From: Erodium maritimum
Taxonomy: Eukaryota > Streptophyta > Magnoliopsida > Geraniales > Geraniaceae
DNA length: 64,000 nt
Direction: 5' to 3'
Assembly (NCBI GenBank): GCA_963921825.1
Contig: OY997593.1
Location: 45,213,111-45,277,110, forward strand
In this document: positions 47,930 to 60,769 of the stretch, in pieces
Layout: every line of letters starts with the position of its first letter
How positions within the stretch are numbered: position 1 is the first letter of the stretch
The notes under the pieces: generated by a model
Database searches by the model: none
What the model saw: only the letters and a program-made list of their open reading frames with translations
Told to the model about the DNA's origin: nothing
Made by a program: the position numbers and the translations under genes

Positions 47930-49293
47930 TGAGGTCCTCTCTATCCTTTAGGGTTTATGTCGCCGCCGTTATCCACCACGTCACCACCACACCCTCGTCC
48001 TCCTCACCTTCGTATTCTTTTCCACAGTCGTTCTCCTTCTCAGCCTGCAATCAACACTCTTCCACCAGATATGATCCCCCAGTTTCACGCCGTCATCATG
48101 GTGAAGCGCGCCCTAGGTCGCCATGGTCGTCAGAAAATCCTCCACGGCCTCGCCCCATCATGCTCGGCCCGCCCATGCCGTCTATGGCCACGTACCGTAG
48201 GGGTGGGTGGCCCATGCAGGGAGAAGCTCCGGATCCGTTGTGGTCGTATCCACCGCTCTGGATCAGAGCACCTCCGATGGAGCCGAACCGGTTCCTCGAA
48301 GCCAGTCACTGGAACCACCGCCTGCGACTGGGTTGGCATCAGACGGTCCCTCGCCAGGGCATCTATTACCGGGGTCTGGCCCCCGTCCCCCCACCGGAGC
48401 GTCCTGCTTCAATGCCTTATCTGTGGTTTTCGTCGCCTCGGATACCATGGACGCCGGCACAACCTATGGGCTATGCAAGCCCTAGGGTTCATGTAAACCC
48501 TATGGTACTTGCAAACCCTAGGGTGCATGCAAACCCTAGGGGATATGAAAGCCCGGGGAACCGTGGTATTCCGTCTAGGGTTTTGGGCTAGAGTCTAGCG
48601 TTATCCAAACGACGTGGAGGGGTGTCAGCACGGCCCAGGCAACAGTCGCGGATCGGCACGAGGGAGAAGTCACCTAACCCTAGGCTGCCTGGAAGCCCAA
48701 AGCCCCGGGTGAATCGCTATGCGCTGAGCGACTCACCTTTGGTCCGCCGGGGGATTCTGAGATTCACTACCGCCATTGTACCCAGACCCAGGAAGATCAA
48801 GACATGACATAAGCCAGCGGCCCCGGAGGTACCAAATGAGCCTTTGATGCCGCCAGACACTACTGAACATGAACAAGAAAGGGAGTTAAGCCCGGGGGGC
48901 TATAATCCTCCGGGGGATGAATGATTCCCCATGGCGGGAGTGGGAAGGACTATCTGGGGCCTATACCCACAGACCCGGGACAACTGCAGCCTGGAGGTCT
49001 CGGGTAATCCGCAGTCAAGGCTAAGCTACAACCTATTTTCATTGCTTTAGGTCGAATAATACTTTGGATAGTTAGGTTTAGTTTTGTGATTTATTTCTCG
49101 TTTGAAACGTTGGATCGAGGAACTCTTGAGTTCGGATCTGCGAAACAAAGCAGACTATATGTATGGAACCATGTGCGCCCGACGGGCCACGACCGGTTGG
49201 GACAGAAAGCTGGTATCCGGGACTGTTATGTCCCTCCTTGTAAGTGTGACATGAACTCGTAATACAACTCCCTCTTTCCCGTTTTAAAAAAAA
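47930..49293 (+). mobile_element. Poly(A)-tailed LINE-type retroposon remnant
   Basis: GC-rich, Pro/Arg-rich broken coding text ending GTTATGTCCCTCCTTG ... CTCCCTCTTTCCCG and an A-run at 49286-49293. The 3' end resembles those at 22.6 kb and 51.4 kb. An ORF of 220 codons (47929-48591) lacks a recognisable domain and contains the repeat at 48470-48550. No RT. Confidence 0.55.
48470..48550 (+). repeat. 21-bp repeat, ~4 copies, encoding a 7-residue motif
   Basis: Units of the form GCAAACCCTAGGGTGCAT repeat in frame, giving heptads such as ANPRVHA and VNPMVLA. CCCTAGGG resembles the plant telomere motif by chance, but the unit is 21 bp, not 7. Confidence 0.75.
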
Positions 49294-51405
49294 CACTGGA
49301 ACAAGATTTTCTTTCTCGCGTCTCGAGAGCAATCTTAGTTGTAGCCTTTGCGACTATGACGCTCCTTATTCTTATCGCTACCGTTAATACTATTACCGGC
49401 GTTGGTGCTGCAACCACTACCGGCTCTATCATGTCCTCTCTGGTGCAGCTTTCTCCCTCGAAGACTTCGCTCTCTTCTCCTAAGGCGATTCCGCTTTTAA
49501 AGGCCCGACGTAGGAGGAAGCTGAAGCAAACCCTAGTTGGGCTTCCCACTACGCTTCCTTCTCTTTTGGAGGATGCACCACTGGTCCCACTCTGTACGGC
49601 CCTGGCGCCCTTTGCGATTGATGCCTCCACACCGTTCCCTACCGGGAAACCACGTAGAGGACGATTATGGAGGGCTAAGGTCGTTGCTTCGTCTGCAAGA
49701 AACCGCCCTTTGGATACCCATCCGCCGCCTGTAGACATATCCTCTCATGTTCCTCCTGTTCCCGTGTTCTTGATCCCCGTGTGGAGGTTGTGCCTCCTCC
49801 GTTCCTCCACTACAACGACCCTACGCGCGAGAAAGATCCGGTTGATGATTCCTAAAGGTCGGTCGTGGAAGCGTTGGGTATGGGTTGTTCTATTCCTAAC
49901 GGGGATATTATTCCGCTCATCCCCTCTCTTCTCACTACCCCGAACGAAATGGTTCGTGGCCGGAAGGTGGCTGAATCCTCGGAGGGCCCCCATCGCCCTC
50001 GGCTTTGGCCTTGTAGGATCTGCTGGCCTCCATGGCGTCGCTTCAAGATGGGCTCTTGTCCTGTTCCATCGAGGAGGATGAGGAGGTGGAGTTTGTGGTC
50101 CCATACTCTCCGGTCAACTCTTCTATTCTCGCACGCCAACAGTTCGTGTTGGTGGGAAGGCTCTGAGCACCAAGGCCTCATCGGAAGGATTCTTCTCCGC
50201 ACCATCACCACTGCATGGGGGCGATTTGGGAGGGCCTGGTCATTAAGATATTGGTTCGGGTACTTTCGGATTCTATTTCAAGACATCGGAGGCTCGAGCC
50301 TAGGTCTAGGGTAATGAACCCTGGTGTTTCGACATGCGTCCTCTTTTTCTCGGAGACTTAGAACTTTGTGCCCGGGAATTTCCTACTTTATATCGGTTTC
50401 AACCGTGGGTCCACGCTCGGGGTCTTGAGCCCTTGGCACGGACGAAAGCGACATGGGAAACGATCAATGTTACATTGATAGCTTGTGTGGAGGTCCCTTA
50501 CGACCAATGGGGGAGGTGCTGTTAGGGTGCCCTACTGATATCTCATGGAACACCCTCTCTGGCGGGGACTTCTACTGTGGTTGAAGGAATTCCCGGACCC
50601 CGTGAGGGTCGAAGTCACATTTACAAAACTCCCAACCTTCTACTTGAACTATGTGAGGATCGGTCATGCTGTATGGGAATGTGAGCCAGAGTTGAAGGGT
50701 ACCCCGAGGTATGATACCTCTATTCTGGAGTATCAAAAGGAAAAAGAATGTAAAGCCCTATACAATAGACTAGAGGGAGGGCTCACCGTCGACCATACCA
50801 CCGGGCTTTGGGTCTTTATCCCCGAGCATTGTATCTAAGGTCTCCTCGTCTCGTGGGAGGAGCCCGTGTGTTTCCTCGAGCATTGTATCTAAGGATACAA
50901 GACCTCGGGTCAGCACCCAGACCAGGAAGGTGGATCCTAGCTAGAAAAATTTGGTGACCGGCTAGCTCTCTAGTGGAAGGGTCACTGAAGTTTCATCGCC
51001 CATTCCGCCTGAGCACAAAGATATTGAAGGAGCTGCTACCAGAGGACTACTGCTGGTGCTCCCCGGGATGATCAGGCAAGAGCTGTTAAGGAGCTGACCA
51101 GAAGGAATGTTAGCCTACTCGGGCTTCAAGGACTGGCTCTAGGAGAGGTCCCTGGTGAAAGCCTTGTCTCCTACTACTGATGCAGTCTAAGATCGGACAT
51201 TTGAGCAGGACTTCCAGTTTTATTTTCATGCCCTCACCTTTCCTTCTTGCCTATGTGGCGCCTCAATACTGTCTGACGATTATAGTATTACAAGAACTGC
51301 GAACGATTATGTTTTGTGTCTGTTATTTTTTAGTGGTTAGGGAAGGTGTTCCCTGTCGCACATCTATATAGTTTGAAATCTAATTAATAATATTGCACCT
51401 TTCAG
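49294..51405 (+). mobile_element. LINE-type retroposon with ORF1 remnant
   Basis: Follows directly after the poly(A) of the previous retroposon and ends TTGCACCTTTCAGTAAAAT. The part at 50545-50838 is the clearest: VRVEVTFTKLPTFYLN then YVRIGHAVWECEP corresponds to the CCHC knuckle (zf-CCHC_4 type) of plant LINE ORF1, with the first two Cys positions changed to Tyr. Upstream ORFs (49356-50081) are coding-like but have no clear domain. No endonuclease or RT follows, so it is internally deleted. Confidence 0.65.
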
Positions 51406-51591
51406 TAAAATATAAAAGATCATATTGGAAATGCTACAAGAAATTGAACAACAACATTCTATTTTTCGCTTTCCCGCGCACAAGATCGACATATTACACC
51501 ATTTTACTTGCTTCATTGGCAGAAAACAGGGAACCATGAAAAATCAAAATATAAAATCGCTCAGAGAGATGCAACATAGTCATTTTCTTGT

Positions 51592-52240
51592 TTTTTTTTA
51601 TCAACAATTTTTAAATTTTTTATAAACCATGCCTTTGAAATAAAGGACATAGCCAAGGGAAACCCTCAAAAAGCCTTACACATCAAGGTACCAAAACATG
51701 GACCCTACCTACAAGGTATTACACAAGTGTTTTAAACTTGTTACACAAGTAACACAACAAAGGAAGAGATATTACAACAATTCAACCAATAATACTACAA
51801 TTCACAGCCGGATTCTTAACATAAAGTACCCAAGAACCCTTAGCTGAAGCTCCGTAACTACTGAAAGTTCTACTAATCAACAAGTTCTACAGCACCACAA
51901 ACCAAACCAGCAACCAAAACTGATTAGAATGATCTTTAGCAGGTAACAAAATAAGCCCTCACTTGCAAAACAATCACACAGAAAAAACACTTAACCTAAA
52001 CTACTACCCACTCACAAACAGAAGTATACAACAATCCTCAGTGAGAGGAACCCACACACAAATGATCTCAAAACCCCAGATGAAGCAAATGTAACCTTCC
52101 AATCTCACAACTATCCCCAAACCACCCTAAACCCATCCCAAGACCCACTGCCCCCAAACAAAGAAACTACATAAGTATCTTGCGCTCCAAGGAACCCAAG
52201 AAAAATCCTCCAGCCTTAACCAGTACCAGCAGACCTCTTT
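51592..52240 (-). mobile_element. LINE 3' UTR fragment, - strand
   Basis: The + strand starts with a T-run (poly(A) of the - strand). Text such as CCTTTGAAATAAAGGACATAG then CAAGGGAAACCCT matches the 3' UTR of the LINE at 30248-31545 (CCCTTTGAGATAAAGGAG; AAAGGGATGAAACCCT). No coding domain remains; the right limit is approximate. Confidence 0.6.
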
Positions 52241-52802
52241 AGAAAGCAATTATGTGGTTCATTGTCTTGTTAGAAATAGGAAGGTTCAAAATCAGTCAGC
52301 AAAATCAGATTGGATCAGAAGACAAACATGACATAAGAGCCAAATGGATGATAAGCAATAGCTAATGCGAGAGTAATTGAGTTTTATCAAGGGAATATCA
52401 GATAAGTCATGCAAATAGCCGCCGTTTAGGCTAATAGCATAAGAAATATTTGAAATATAAAAACTTGAGTTAATCACCAAAATCTATTCTAGATTATTAT
52501 TTACGGTCGACAATAGATTTTATCTAGTTATCTATGATTTTAAGGTGCATTAGAGTATTTTCTATCGTTTTCTGTTAAAAAAACAGTGATAATTAATTTT
52601 TTTAATAAAAACTAATGAAAAAATAGGAATAATATCAATAAATTATACTTAACTATACGTGGATTTCAAAAAAGATCAAATAAGTCGGCGACATTAACTC
52701 TCCATCTAAAAAAATGTGAAATGTCCAAAATACCCATAACTAACATTCAAATTTTAAAATTTTTCATATTTTAAGAAATCATTTATGTTTATTCTGAAAT
52801 AC
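52241..52802. other. AT-rich spacer
   Basis: Nothing recognised. Confidence 0.35.
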
Positions 52803-53870
52803 TTTTTTTTGAGACTATGGTAAACTTTGTTGATTAATAATAGACTTACAGACGCAACACTGAAGATATAGCATTACAAAAGTAAAGATCAATATAAAGA
52901 ACGAAGTAAAAGGGTGAGACTTGAGTCGTGACCCGTAGGTGCCAGACGCTAACCCTATAACAAGATACCCGACTAATCCAGGGACAAGCTAACGGTTGAT
53001 CAACACAAGCATGGATGGCTACTTAGTTGTAGCACATAGTACTAATTATCTAACTCATCCTAATATTGCCCATGACAAATGATCTAGGTTGTTTGAGGGG
53101 ATAAGGGGAAGTCAAGGAGAACTCCAGATAATGGGGGGAAGGGGTCATCGGACTTGCACCGAAGTTAGAAGGGCGATGCGTGCATCCCCATACGCGCGTC
53201 GATGCTCGGAGACCTATTCATTTTCTTAGGCGAGGCAATAGTGCAGTCCTCACATGAGAGATTCCCGGGTAAGCCGAGGCCCTATCCCTCAGCACGTGTA
53301 GGTGCCTGGAGCACACGAGAAACTTCTCTTAGTTAGGTAGGAGATCTTGTGTTGCACTAGCTTCACTTGATCTTGGGGCCTCCGGGGTGTGAGGCAGTGG
53401 TACCTAGTAGAGGCACATGTGCTTCTAGCACTGTGGACGTGCTATCGTGGTAGGCCTGAGATATTGGGTTGTGATCCCATTCCTCCGCTTTATCGGGGCG
53501 GGGAGCCAAAGCTTTGCCGATTAAGAGAATAGTCGGGAGGCCCTCAACATTCCTCTCTTACCCGAAGCAGCCGATATCGATGGGAGTGGCCTGCGACATA
53601 CGTTCCAGGCTTGGGACAAGATAGAATCGTCTCTGATCCCATGTCGTCCCTCTAGTGAAACCATCTTTGTGGAGGTTTGTGGAGGGGATCTTCGGCTGGC
53701 AGGGTTGTGGATCGTGTAAGGTGGCCAGGCCGAGTTCCCTAGTGATGGGACCATCGCCAACATGCCGAGGGTCAGGAACGACACTCCGATGCTTCCTCCC
53801 TTCTAAAATGGATAGGTCAAGCATGTTCAGTTGCACTAGCAGTGACTATGGTTGATCAAATCATTGGTGG
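52803..53870 (-). mobile_element. LINE-derived retroposon, - strand
   Basis: Homologous to 37250-38290. The + strand shares GACCCGTAG, then CCAGACGCTAACC, TATAACNAGATACNCGACTA, and CTACTNAGTTGTAGCAC in the same order. The - strand ends in an A-run at 52804-52811. The upstream part (53836-53558) is broken coding-like text. No RT. Confidence 0.65.
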
Positions 53871-53876
53871 AGGGAG

Positions 53877-55790
53877 GTGAATATACATAAAGTGTACTCG
53901 ATCAATGATGGATCTATTAATGTGGTGATCAATAATACTCCAGAGTTCCACAACCGGGAAGATGATGAAGAAGTTGAAATATCGAGCTCAGGTAAAGATG
54001 TTCAACAAGATGTCGCAGCCACACATGTAATTCAAGATGTCAAACCGAAAGATGTCCATCCAGAAGTTGAAGCTGACAATTCTTAAACTAAAGAGGAACC
54101 AACTTCTACAAGGCCAAGAAATCCTTCTAGAAGTGTGTAGAAAAACCATTCAACTCTAGAATTCATTGGAAATCTGGAAGATGGAGTGCGAACTCGCTCG
54201 AAGGCACCTAAAAGCTATAGGAACATGATAGGTACCACATGTTTTGTTTCAAAAATTGAGCCTATGAATGTTAAAGAGGCAGTAAATGATGAGTATTGGA
54301 TTGGATCCATGCATAAAGAACTTGGGTAGTTCGATTGAAAAATTGTATGGGAATTGGTCCATTAACCAGACAGTGTCAACATCATTGGAATTATGTGGAT
54401 CTTCAAAAAAAGACAGATGAGCATGGAAATGTCATCAAAAACAAGGCTCTTCTTGTAGATCAAGGATATATATAGGTAAAAGGAGTAGACTTGGAAGAAT
54501 TTTTTTCTCTTGTGGCCAGACTTGAAGCATTCAGATTACTTATAAGAATTGCAAGTCATATGCACTGCAAACTGTATCAAATGGATGTCAATAGTGCATT
54601 CTTGAATAGATATCTGAATGCAGAATTCTATGTAGCCCAACCCAAAAGGTTTATTGATCCACACATGCCTGAAATGTATACAAACTTCATAAAGCCTAGT
54701 ACGAAGTCAAACAAGCTCCACGAGCCTGGTATGAAAGGGTAACTCATTTCCTAGAGAAGAATGACTATGTTCAAGGGGGAGTTGACATAAATTTGTTGAT
54801 TAAGAAGGAAGGGATCAACATTATGATCTCTTATATATATGTCGATGACATTGTGTTTGGAGGGATGTATAACAAGATGGTTCAACACTTTGTGAAACAT
54901 ATGCATACCAAGTTTGAAATGAGCACGATAGGAGAATTAAGCTACTTTCTCGGCTTTCAAATAAAGCAAATGGAGAATGGAATATTTATCCCTTAAAGGA
55001 AGTATGCTAAGAATCTGGTAAAGAAGTTTAGGTTAGATAAGGCATCTCACAAAAGATCTCCTATAACAACTCATGTGAAACTCAAAAATGATGAACGAGG
55101 AGAATTTGTGGACCAAAGTCAATATAGAAGCATCATAGGAAGCTTGGTATATCTTACTATCAATCGTCTCGATATTTCTTACTTAGTTGGAGTATGTTAT
55201 AGACATCAACCAAATCCAAAGACAAGCCACCTTACTTAGGCTGAACGAATCATCAGGTATGTAGCAGGTACTACTATTCTTGGTCTATTGTATACTTTTG
55301 ATACCTCATCAACACTGGTTGGATACTGCGATGGTGATTGGGCTGGAAGTGCTATTGATAGAAGAAGCACCTCTGGATGATGATTTTATCTTGGCAACAA
55401 CCTAATCTCTTGGTTCAGTACGAAGCAAAACTGCATTGCCCTTTCGACTGCAAAATCATAATATATTGCTGCTAGAAGCAGTTATTCTCAGATGTTATGG
55501 ATGAAACAAATGTTGTCTGAGTATAATGTTTGTCAAGATGTCATGACATTATTTTGTGACAATATTAGTGCTATAAACATCTCAAAGAACCTAGTTCAAC
55601 ATAGCAAGACAAAGCACATTGACATCAAACATCATTTTATCAGGGATTTAGTGGGTAACAAGATAACTCAACTTGAATATATCCCCACTAAGAGACAATT
55701 GGATGATATCTTCACAAAAGCACTTGATGTTGCTCATTTTTAAAAACTAAGGGCTGCATTAGGACTGTGCACCATTGAACATTAAGATGT
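53877..55790 (+). pseudogene. Ty1/copia pol remnant: reverse transcriptase and RNase H
   Basis: 5'-truncated pol. The start of RT is visible at 54270-54370 (VKEAVNDEYWIGSMHKEL). MDVNSAFLNRYLNAEFYV at 54580-54635 and the catalytic box YVDD at 54838-54849 follow, then GELSYFLGFQIKQMENGIF. RNase H shows GYCDGDWAGSAIDRRSTSG, then FCDNISAINISKNLVQHSKT, IDIKHHFIRDLV and a C-terminal DIFTKALD. These are standard copia motifs in standard order. Stops (for example 54084, 54477, 54739, 54994, 55238, 55378) inactivate it. Gag, protease and integrase are absent from the window. Confidence 0.92.
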
Positions 55791-56121
55791 CTGGGTCTAA
55801 TGAAGGAGGTATGTATTTCAAATCAGTTAAATTTCTTCTTAAGTTCTTTACTAGTCCACGTGTTAGAAAAGACTAGAACTTCTGAAGCCAAGTATCGATA
55901 ATATGTAACCGTCTCCTAGTGTTTTTGGGGGAACATGGTGTAATCATAATCCATAAGAAATAGGGATGGGAAGAGGAACGGTTTTAGGAAAGGTTAGACA
56001 AAGAATAATTTTCCTCTTCTCATTCAACATCTAAGGCTTAAACTCTCAAATTCTACAAGTTTCTCTCTGAAGTTAGCCTCTCTGTGGTACTGTGTTCTTC
56101 GCGCTCGTCTCTCTCAAACAT

Positions 56122-57850
56122 CATGAATAACTCTAAGAAGATAAAGCTTATGAGGCTCACCAAGAAATTCAAAGCTCGACAGAAACTTCTAAAGTCCAAA
56201 TCAGAAGCTGATTTGGAGAAGGTTGTGTCTCTAGAGTAAACGATGTCTAAACTTGAAGCTTCCCAACCTCCTCCTTTAGAAGCTACTACACATTTGGCCG
56301 AGGTTGAGAAATGTAATCCTAAAATCCATCTTGAACAACCAATTGAAGATGTTCATAGTAAAGAGCCTACTGTAGAATCTAGCAAACTCGATAGCACTAG
56401 CAAGGTTGATGTCTCTACAAATATTGCATCTGAAAAATCTATGCATGCAAAGAGTAAAAAGAAATCTAAAGCTGTAAAGAAAGAAACTATGCCAGAAACC
56501 TTCATTGATATTCTTAAGAAAGTTGAAAAGAGAGTTGAATCGGAAGCTAGAGCAAAATACATATTTTTGATGTCATAGAAAAGGTTTTAAAGTCTGTGGA
56601 ACATGATGTTAGTCCAAATGTTGTATCTGCTGAAGAAGAATAAGGTCTCAAATATGTGGAGACAATTGTCCTACAAGATGTTTAACAAGAAGCTGGTGTT
56701 CAAGCTGAAGGAGAAGTCAATCCTGTAGACATCGAATCTTTGGAGGATAAAAAGAAAAAGAAGAGAAAGGGAAAAAGGTGCCTCCCTCACTACAAGGAGA
56801 GAGTACAAGACATTCAAGTCTCAAGTATCTGTAGAAGATGAAGAGATGGATACTTCCAATAGTAACCCGAAGAGAAAATATCCATGTAAGAAAGCTCCTA
56901 GTGCCTTTGCTTCTAAGAATTCTGCCAAGCCTACTCTAAATTAGGTTGACGAGTCCTCTTCAAAGAAAAAAGAAATTGAAGGAGGTGTGCCAATGCCTCT
57001 ATTCCGAGGAAAGAAGTTGACGAGCATTAAAAGAGCTCCACTTGGTTATTCCTGATGCTCCTTTAGACAATGTGTCATTCCACAATGAGAATGATGTTAA
57101 AAAATGGAGGTATTTTTACCTAAGAAACATCGATACATAGATGTAATTGTTTAAGGAACCCAAGAGTATAGAGCATGTCCTAATTGTCCTCCAAGATCTC
57201 CATCTGCTGAAGACTGTCATAGACGTTGGTTCATTTTATCCCAGTTTGTAAGGGAGTTTAATTTAAATCCGTCTCTAGAAGTAGATGATCCAGAAGATAC
57301 CTTTTACCAAAAAGTGGTGGTGAAAGGCAAGAAAGTAAATATCAGTGATGAAGCCATCAACGCATAATTGGGTAGACTTATCTATGTCATAGGTATGTCA
57401 TTTCCCTTGAATTTTGGCACATTTGTTATTGACCGTTTTTCTCGCCATAAGATCATTTGCAACAAAGTTGCCTATTGGGTTCCCTTACCTAATTTCTGTA
57501 CTGTATCTAAATCAACATCCCAAAATACTGAGGGAGTGTGATGTTAAAGGGAAGAAACCTTCAATACTGACCTTCAACAAGAAGCGTTTCGAAGGCTCAA
57601 GGAGGCAGCAACTCGAGAGGTCCAAGCCATCCAGGAACTGTCATTAAGAAGTTCAGTGCTTCAATTACAGCCATGGACAAGCAAAATAAGATGCTGGAAG
57701 ACCTACACCAAGATCTGCAGGATGTACAAGATGTCTAGGAAGATGCTGATCCAGCGAACTCCTCTACGGAATCATATGCTCTTTGAAGTTATGTGTTGCT
57801 CTACCACCCTACTGATACTACTATTTTTTGTGATGGGTTTATGTTTTGAA
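56122..57850 (+). pseudogene. env-like / 'putative plant transposon protein' ORF after copia pol
   Basis: Lys-rich start MNNSKKIKLMRLTKKFKARQ at 56122, a low-complexity Glu/Lys/Ser region (56243-56960), then VVVKGKKVNISDEAINA near 57317 and GMSFPLNFGTFVIDRFS near 57392-57440. After a frame change comes a segment matching LNQHPKILRECDVKGKKPSIL. This order is that of the 'putative plant transposon protein' ORF found downstream of pol in Sirevirus-type copia elements. It ends in a hydrophobic segment (LILLFFVMGLCFEHLL, 57815-57865). Function of such ORFs is unproven. Several stops and frameshifts are present. Confidence 0.72.
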
Positions 57851-57879
57851 CACTTATTGCCTCGGGGTATGTCCGATCT

Positions 57880-59899
57880 TGTCACACATCAAATCTGGTT
57901 TTGACCGGACTCGAGACGTGAACTAAAATAATAAATACGTAAGATAAAAGTAAATTTAATTAACAAGAATCTCTGAATAAAAGTCTGATAAAACGAGTTC
58001 AAAATATAACAACCAAATAAAATAAGGACAATGTTTAATCCGAAACTGGAAGTACGCCTCTAACAAAAGAATCAACCCGAACCCTCAATGAGCTCCCGAG
58101 CCCTGAGATGCCCTCTAAGCATACTCACCAATGAAACCTGTAAAACAGTAAAAGCAGAGGGTGTGAGCTTACGCTCAGTAGAAAAAAAATAGTAAAGGGA
58201 AAAAGGATTCCCGCTCCGTCACCAAAATTCTTGATTAGTAAAACCCACTAAAGAACAACGCAAATAAATAACAAATGGAACACACTTAAACGCCAACCGA
58301 AACAAACTAAGTAAACACACGAATCCCGAAATATAAGATAATTAAACCACTAGAACCGATCCACACACAAGCTCAACATATCGTACCGGAACACACATCG
58401 GCCTAGATATCTTCTTGGAACACAAAGCACCAGGGTGAAACGAATACATCATACCGGAATATCCCTCGGTCTAGCAGTCTTCCCGGAACACAGAGCATCG
58501 GGGTGAAACAATATACACCATACCAGAATGTCCCTCGGCCTAGATGTCTTCCTGGAACACAAAGCATCGGGGTAAAGCCATATAATAAACATACCGGACC
58601 GGCATACACCTCGGTCGGATATATTCCCGGAACACTGAGCATCGGGGTGAAACCACATAGTAAACATACCAGACCGGCATACACCTCGGTCGAATATCTT
58701 CCCGGAACACTGAGCATCGGGGTAAGCAACAATATGCCATACAGTCCAATATCAACCATATCAATTCAACATAGCACACCGATCATATCGTACCGTCATA
58801 GCTTACAAACATACTTACCGCACACACAACATCGATCTATCACCCATCCGATCATAACAAAAATCAACAACTCATATTACATTCATCTCATTCATCACAT
58901 TCACCACATTCATTCAACCAATCATATTACGAACAACCATTCATATCACTTTCATCACAATTCATATAGTTTAGTATGATTCTTAGATTAACAAAAGGAT
59001 ATACTACACACCGACATTTAAGGATGATTAACCACAATCAAACACATCCAACAATCAATCCTAAGGCTCGACATGGCCACATGTGATTCTACAGCACGAA
59101 AATTCCCATAATTAAAAGCGGTTATTCTAGTTAATCACATCCTATGTGCAAACTACGACTCTTCCGGTTATTATCATCCTATATGCATTCTATTAGTATT
59201 CCTTAATTTAAAGCGGAAATTTACTACTCTTCCCTACCTTGAACGCTTTCCACACGCTTAGTCACTTCACGAGGTCCAAAGGTCTCCTCCGCCGAGCTCG
59301 GGTCCGAAGTCTTGGAAATGGAGGGAGGATGAAGAAACAAGAAAAATCTCAACTTTTGGTGAAGGAATGACTCTAAAGCTCCCTCTTTTCTCCCTTTCTT
59401 CTTCTTCAAGCTTCAAACCTTTTTTTCTCTCTCTCCCCTCTCTCCAGATTCGGCCAACACTAAAAATAAGGTGAAATTGTTGTCCCAATCCACTTACAGC
59501 CTAGTTTTGTAGTGACCCAATTGCCCCTTTTGCCAAAAGCCTCTCATGCCTTAGTTTGAGGGGTATTTGGGTCATTTCACACCATTTTATTCTCTTCCAA
59601 GCCAACATGGACAAGTGTCCATGTGGGGACCACCTCTACCCCACCAATGTCCAGCTCAAGTAAGTTAATTAGGTTTAGTCCCTAATTAGCCCCATTTTGA
59701 CCGAAATTGACCCCGAGTTGACTTTTCCACAAAGACAGTCATTTGAAAGGAAACGTCCCAACTAAGCTAACCATCACGGAGGCTAAGCTTTTTGGGTCCC
59801 GGAAAGGTCCCGAATGACTCCCGGAGTCATCGGTTGACTTTTTCGGCAAAAGTTAACTTTCGCCGAAATTTACTAGTTCGACCGGGAGTGGTTCTTACA
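57880..59899 (-). repeat. 3' LTR of the - strand gypsy element (2,020 bp)
   Basis: On the - strand it starts TGTAAGAACCACTCCCGG right after a polypurine tract (TAATGGGGGGTAGAT) and ends GATGTGTGACA. TG...CA ends are proper, but the partner LTR is outside the window, so the limits rest on ends and tract only. Confidence 0.78.
58395..58735 (-). repeat. Tandem repeat in the LTR, ~60-70-bp unit, 5 copies
   Basis: Each unit has CTCGGTCTAG-type text, CTTCCCGGAACAC and GAGCATCGGGGTGAAAC, followed by CATACCGGA. Units vary in length between about 58 and 72 bp. Confidence 0.88.
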
Positions 59900-60089
59900 A
59901 TCTACCCCCCATTAAAAGAATTTCGTCCTCGAAATTTAAAACTAGCGTACTCCACTTAACCACACTTTACGTGATCAAAACACTTTCCCACTCGCCACAC
60001 TTGGCATATGGGAACAACTCTGCTCAACGATTAACAATTTACACAAAGTTCACACCTAAACAATATCTCAAGGAGTCATTGAGTAAAAA

Positions 60090-60365
60090 CACACCGGAAC
60101 ACGCATATTGATTTCAGTATAGGTATCCTATACCGGAATCCCCCGTTAGTATATGTATCATAACAGAACACACAATGTCGGTCTAGATACCCTAAACCGG
60201 AATCCTCCATCGGTATAGGTATCATGCCGGAACATACAACATTGGTCTAGATACCCTATACCGGAATCCCCCGTCGGCATAAGTATCATACCGGAACGTA
60301 CAACATCGGTCTAGATAGCCTATACCGGAATCCCCCGTCGGTATAGGTATCCTACCATAACACAA
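60090..60365 (-). repeat. Tandem repeat between pol and LTR, ~63-bp unit, 4 copies
   Basis: Units share CTATACCGGAATCCCCCGTC, GGTATAGGTATCATACCGG and AACATCGGTCTAGATA. The ACCGGAA and TCGGTCTAGATA text also occurs in the LTR repeats at 58.4-58.7 kb, so the two arrays are related. Confidence 0.85.
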
Positions 60366-60769
60366 GCACAGTTATATCACACAAATGCAAAAAATAATAA
60401 AAGGAAGAACATGTAATTGCATCCATGATGTCAATGGGTCTCACACTTACTGCACGGTCTGGAACAATAGCACACTCTACCGACATCTAGTCGGACAGCC
60501 GATGCACCTCAACAAGGAATGATAGTACCTTTTACCGACACCTAGTCAGAAGATAGGCGCACCTCGAAACACACACAAGCCAGGCGTTACCATAACCACA
60601 CTCAACAATAGTTAGCACACAACCATGATCTATCATCGAAGGTTGTCCAACCTGTGATATTGCACTTACCGTCGACACTTGCTCACATACTACCAATCGA
60701 ACCAATTTATAAGCCATTTCATCTATGTCACCACATTAATGAGCACACTACAAGCATTGTAATCTCAAG

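Noticed and set aside
48470-48550. Possible interstitial telomeric repeat (AAACCCTAGGG)
   Set aside because: The unit is 21 bp with variable bases between motifs, not (TTTAGGG)n.
47929-48591. 220-codon ORF, Pro/Arg-rich
   Set aside because: Sits in a poly(A)-tailed retroposon, with overlapping ORFs in other frames and a 21-bp repeat at its end. No evidence of a host gene.
49356-50081. 241-codon ORF on the + strand
   Set aside because: Low-complexity Ser/Pro/Arg text within a retroposon remnant; no recognisable fold, and similar-length ORFs occur on the opposite strand. Treated as part of the LINE remnant, not a host gene.
58395-58735. CRISPR-like array
   Set aside because: Units differ from each other throughout and have no repeat-spacer alternation. 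It is a tandem repeat in a plant LTR.
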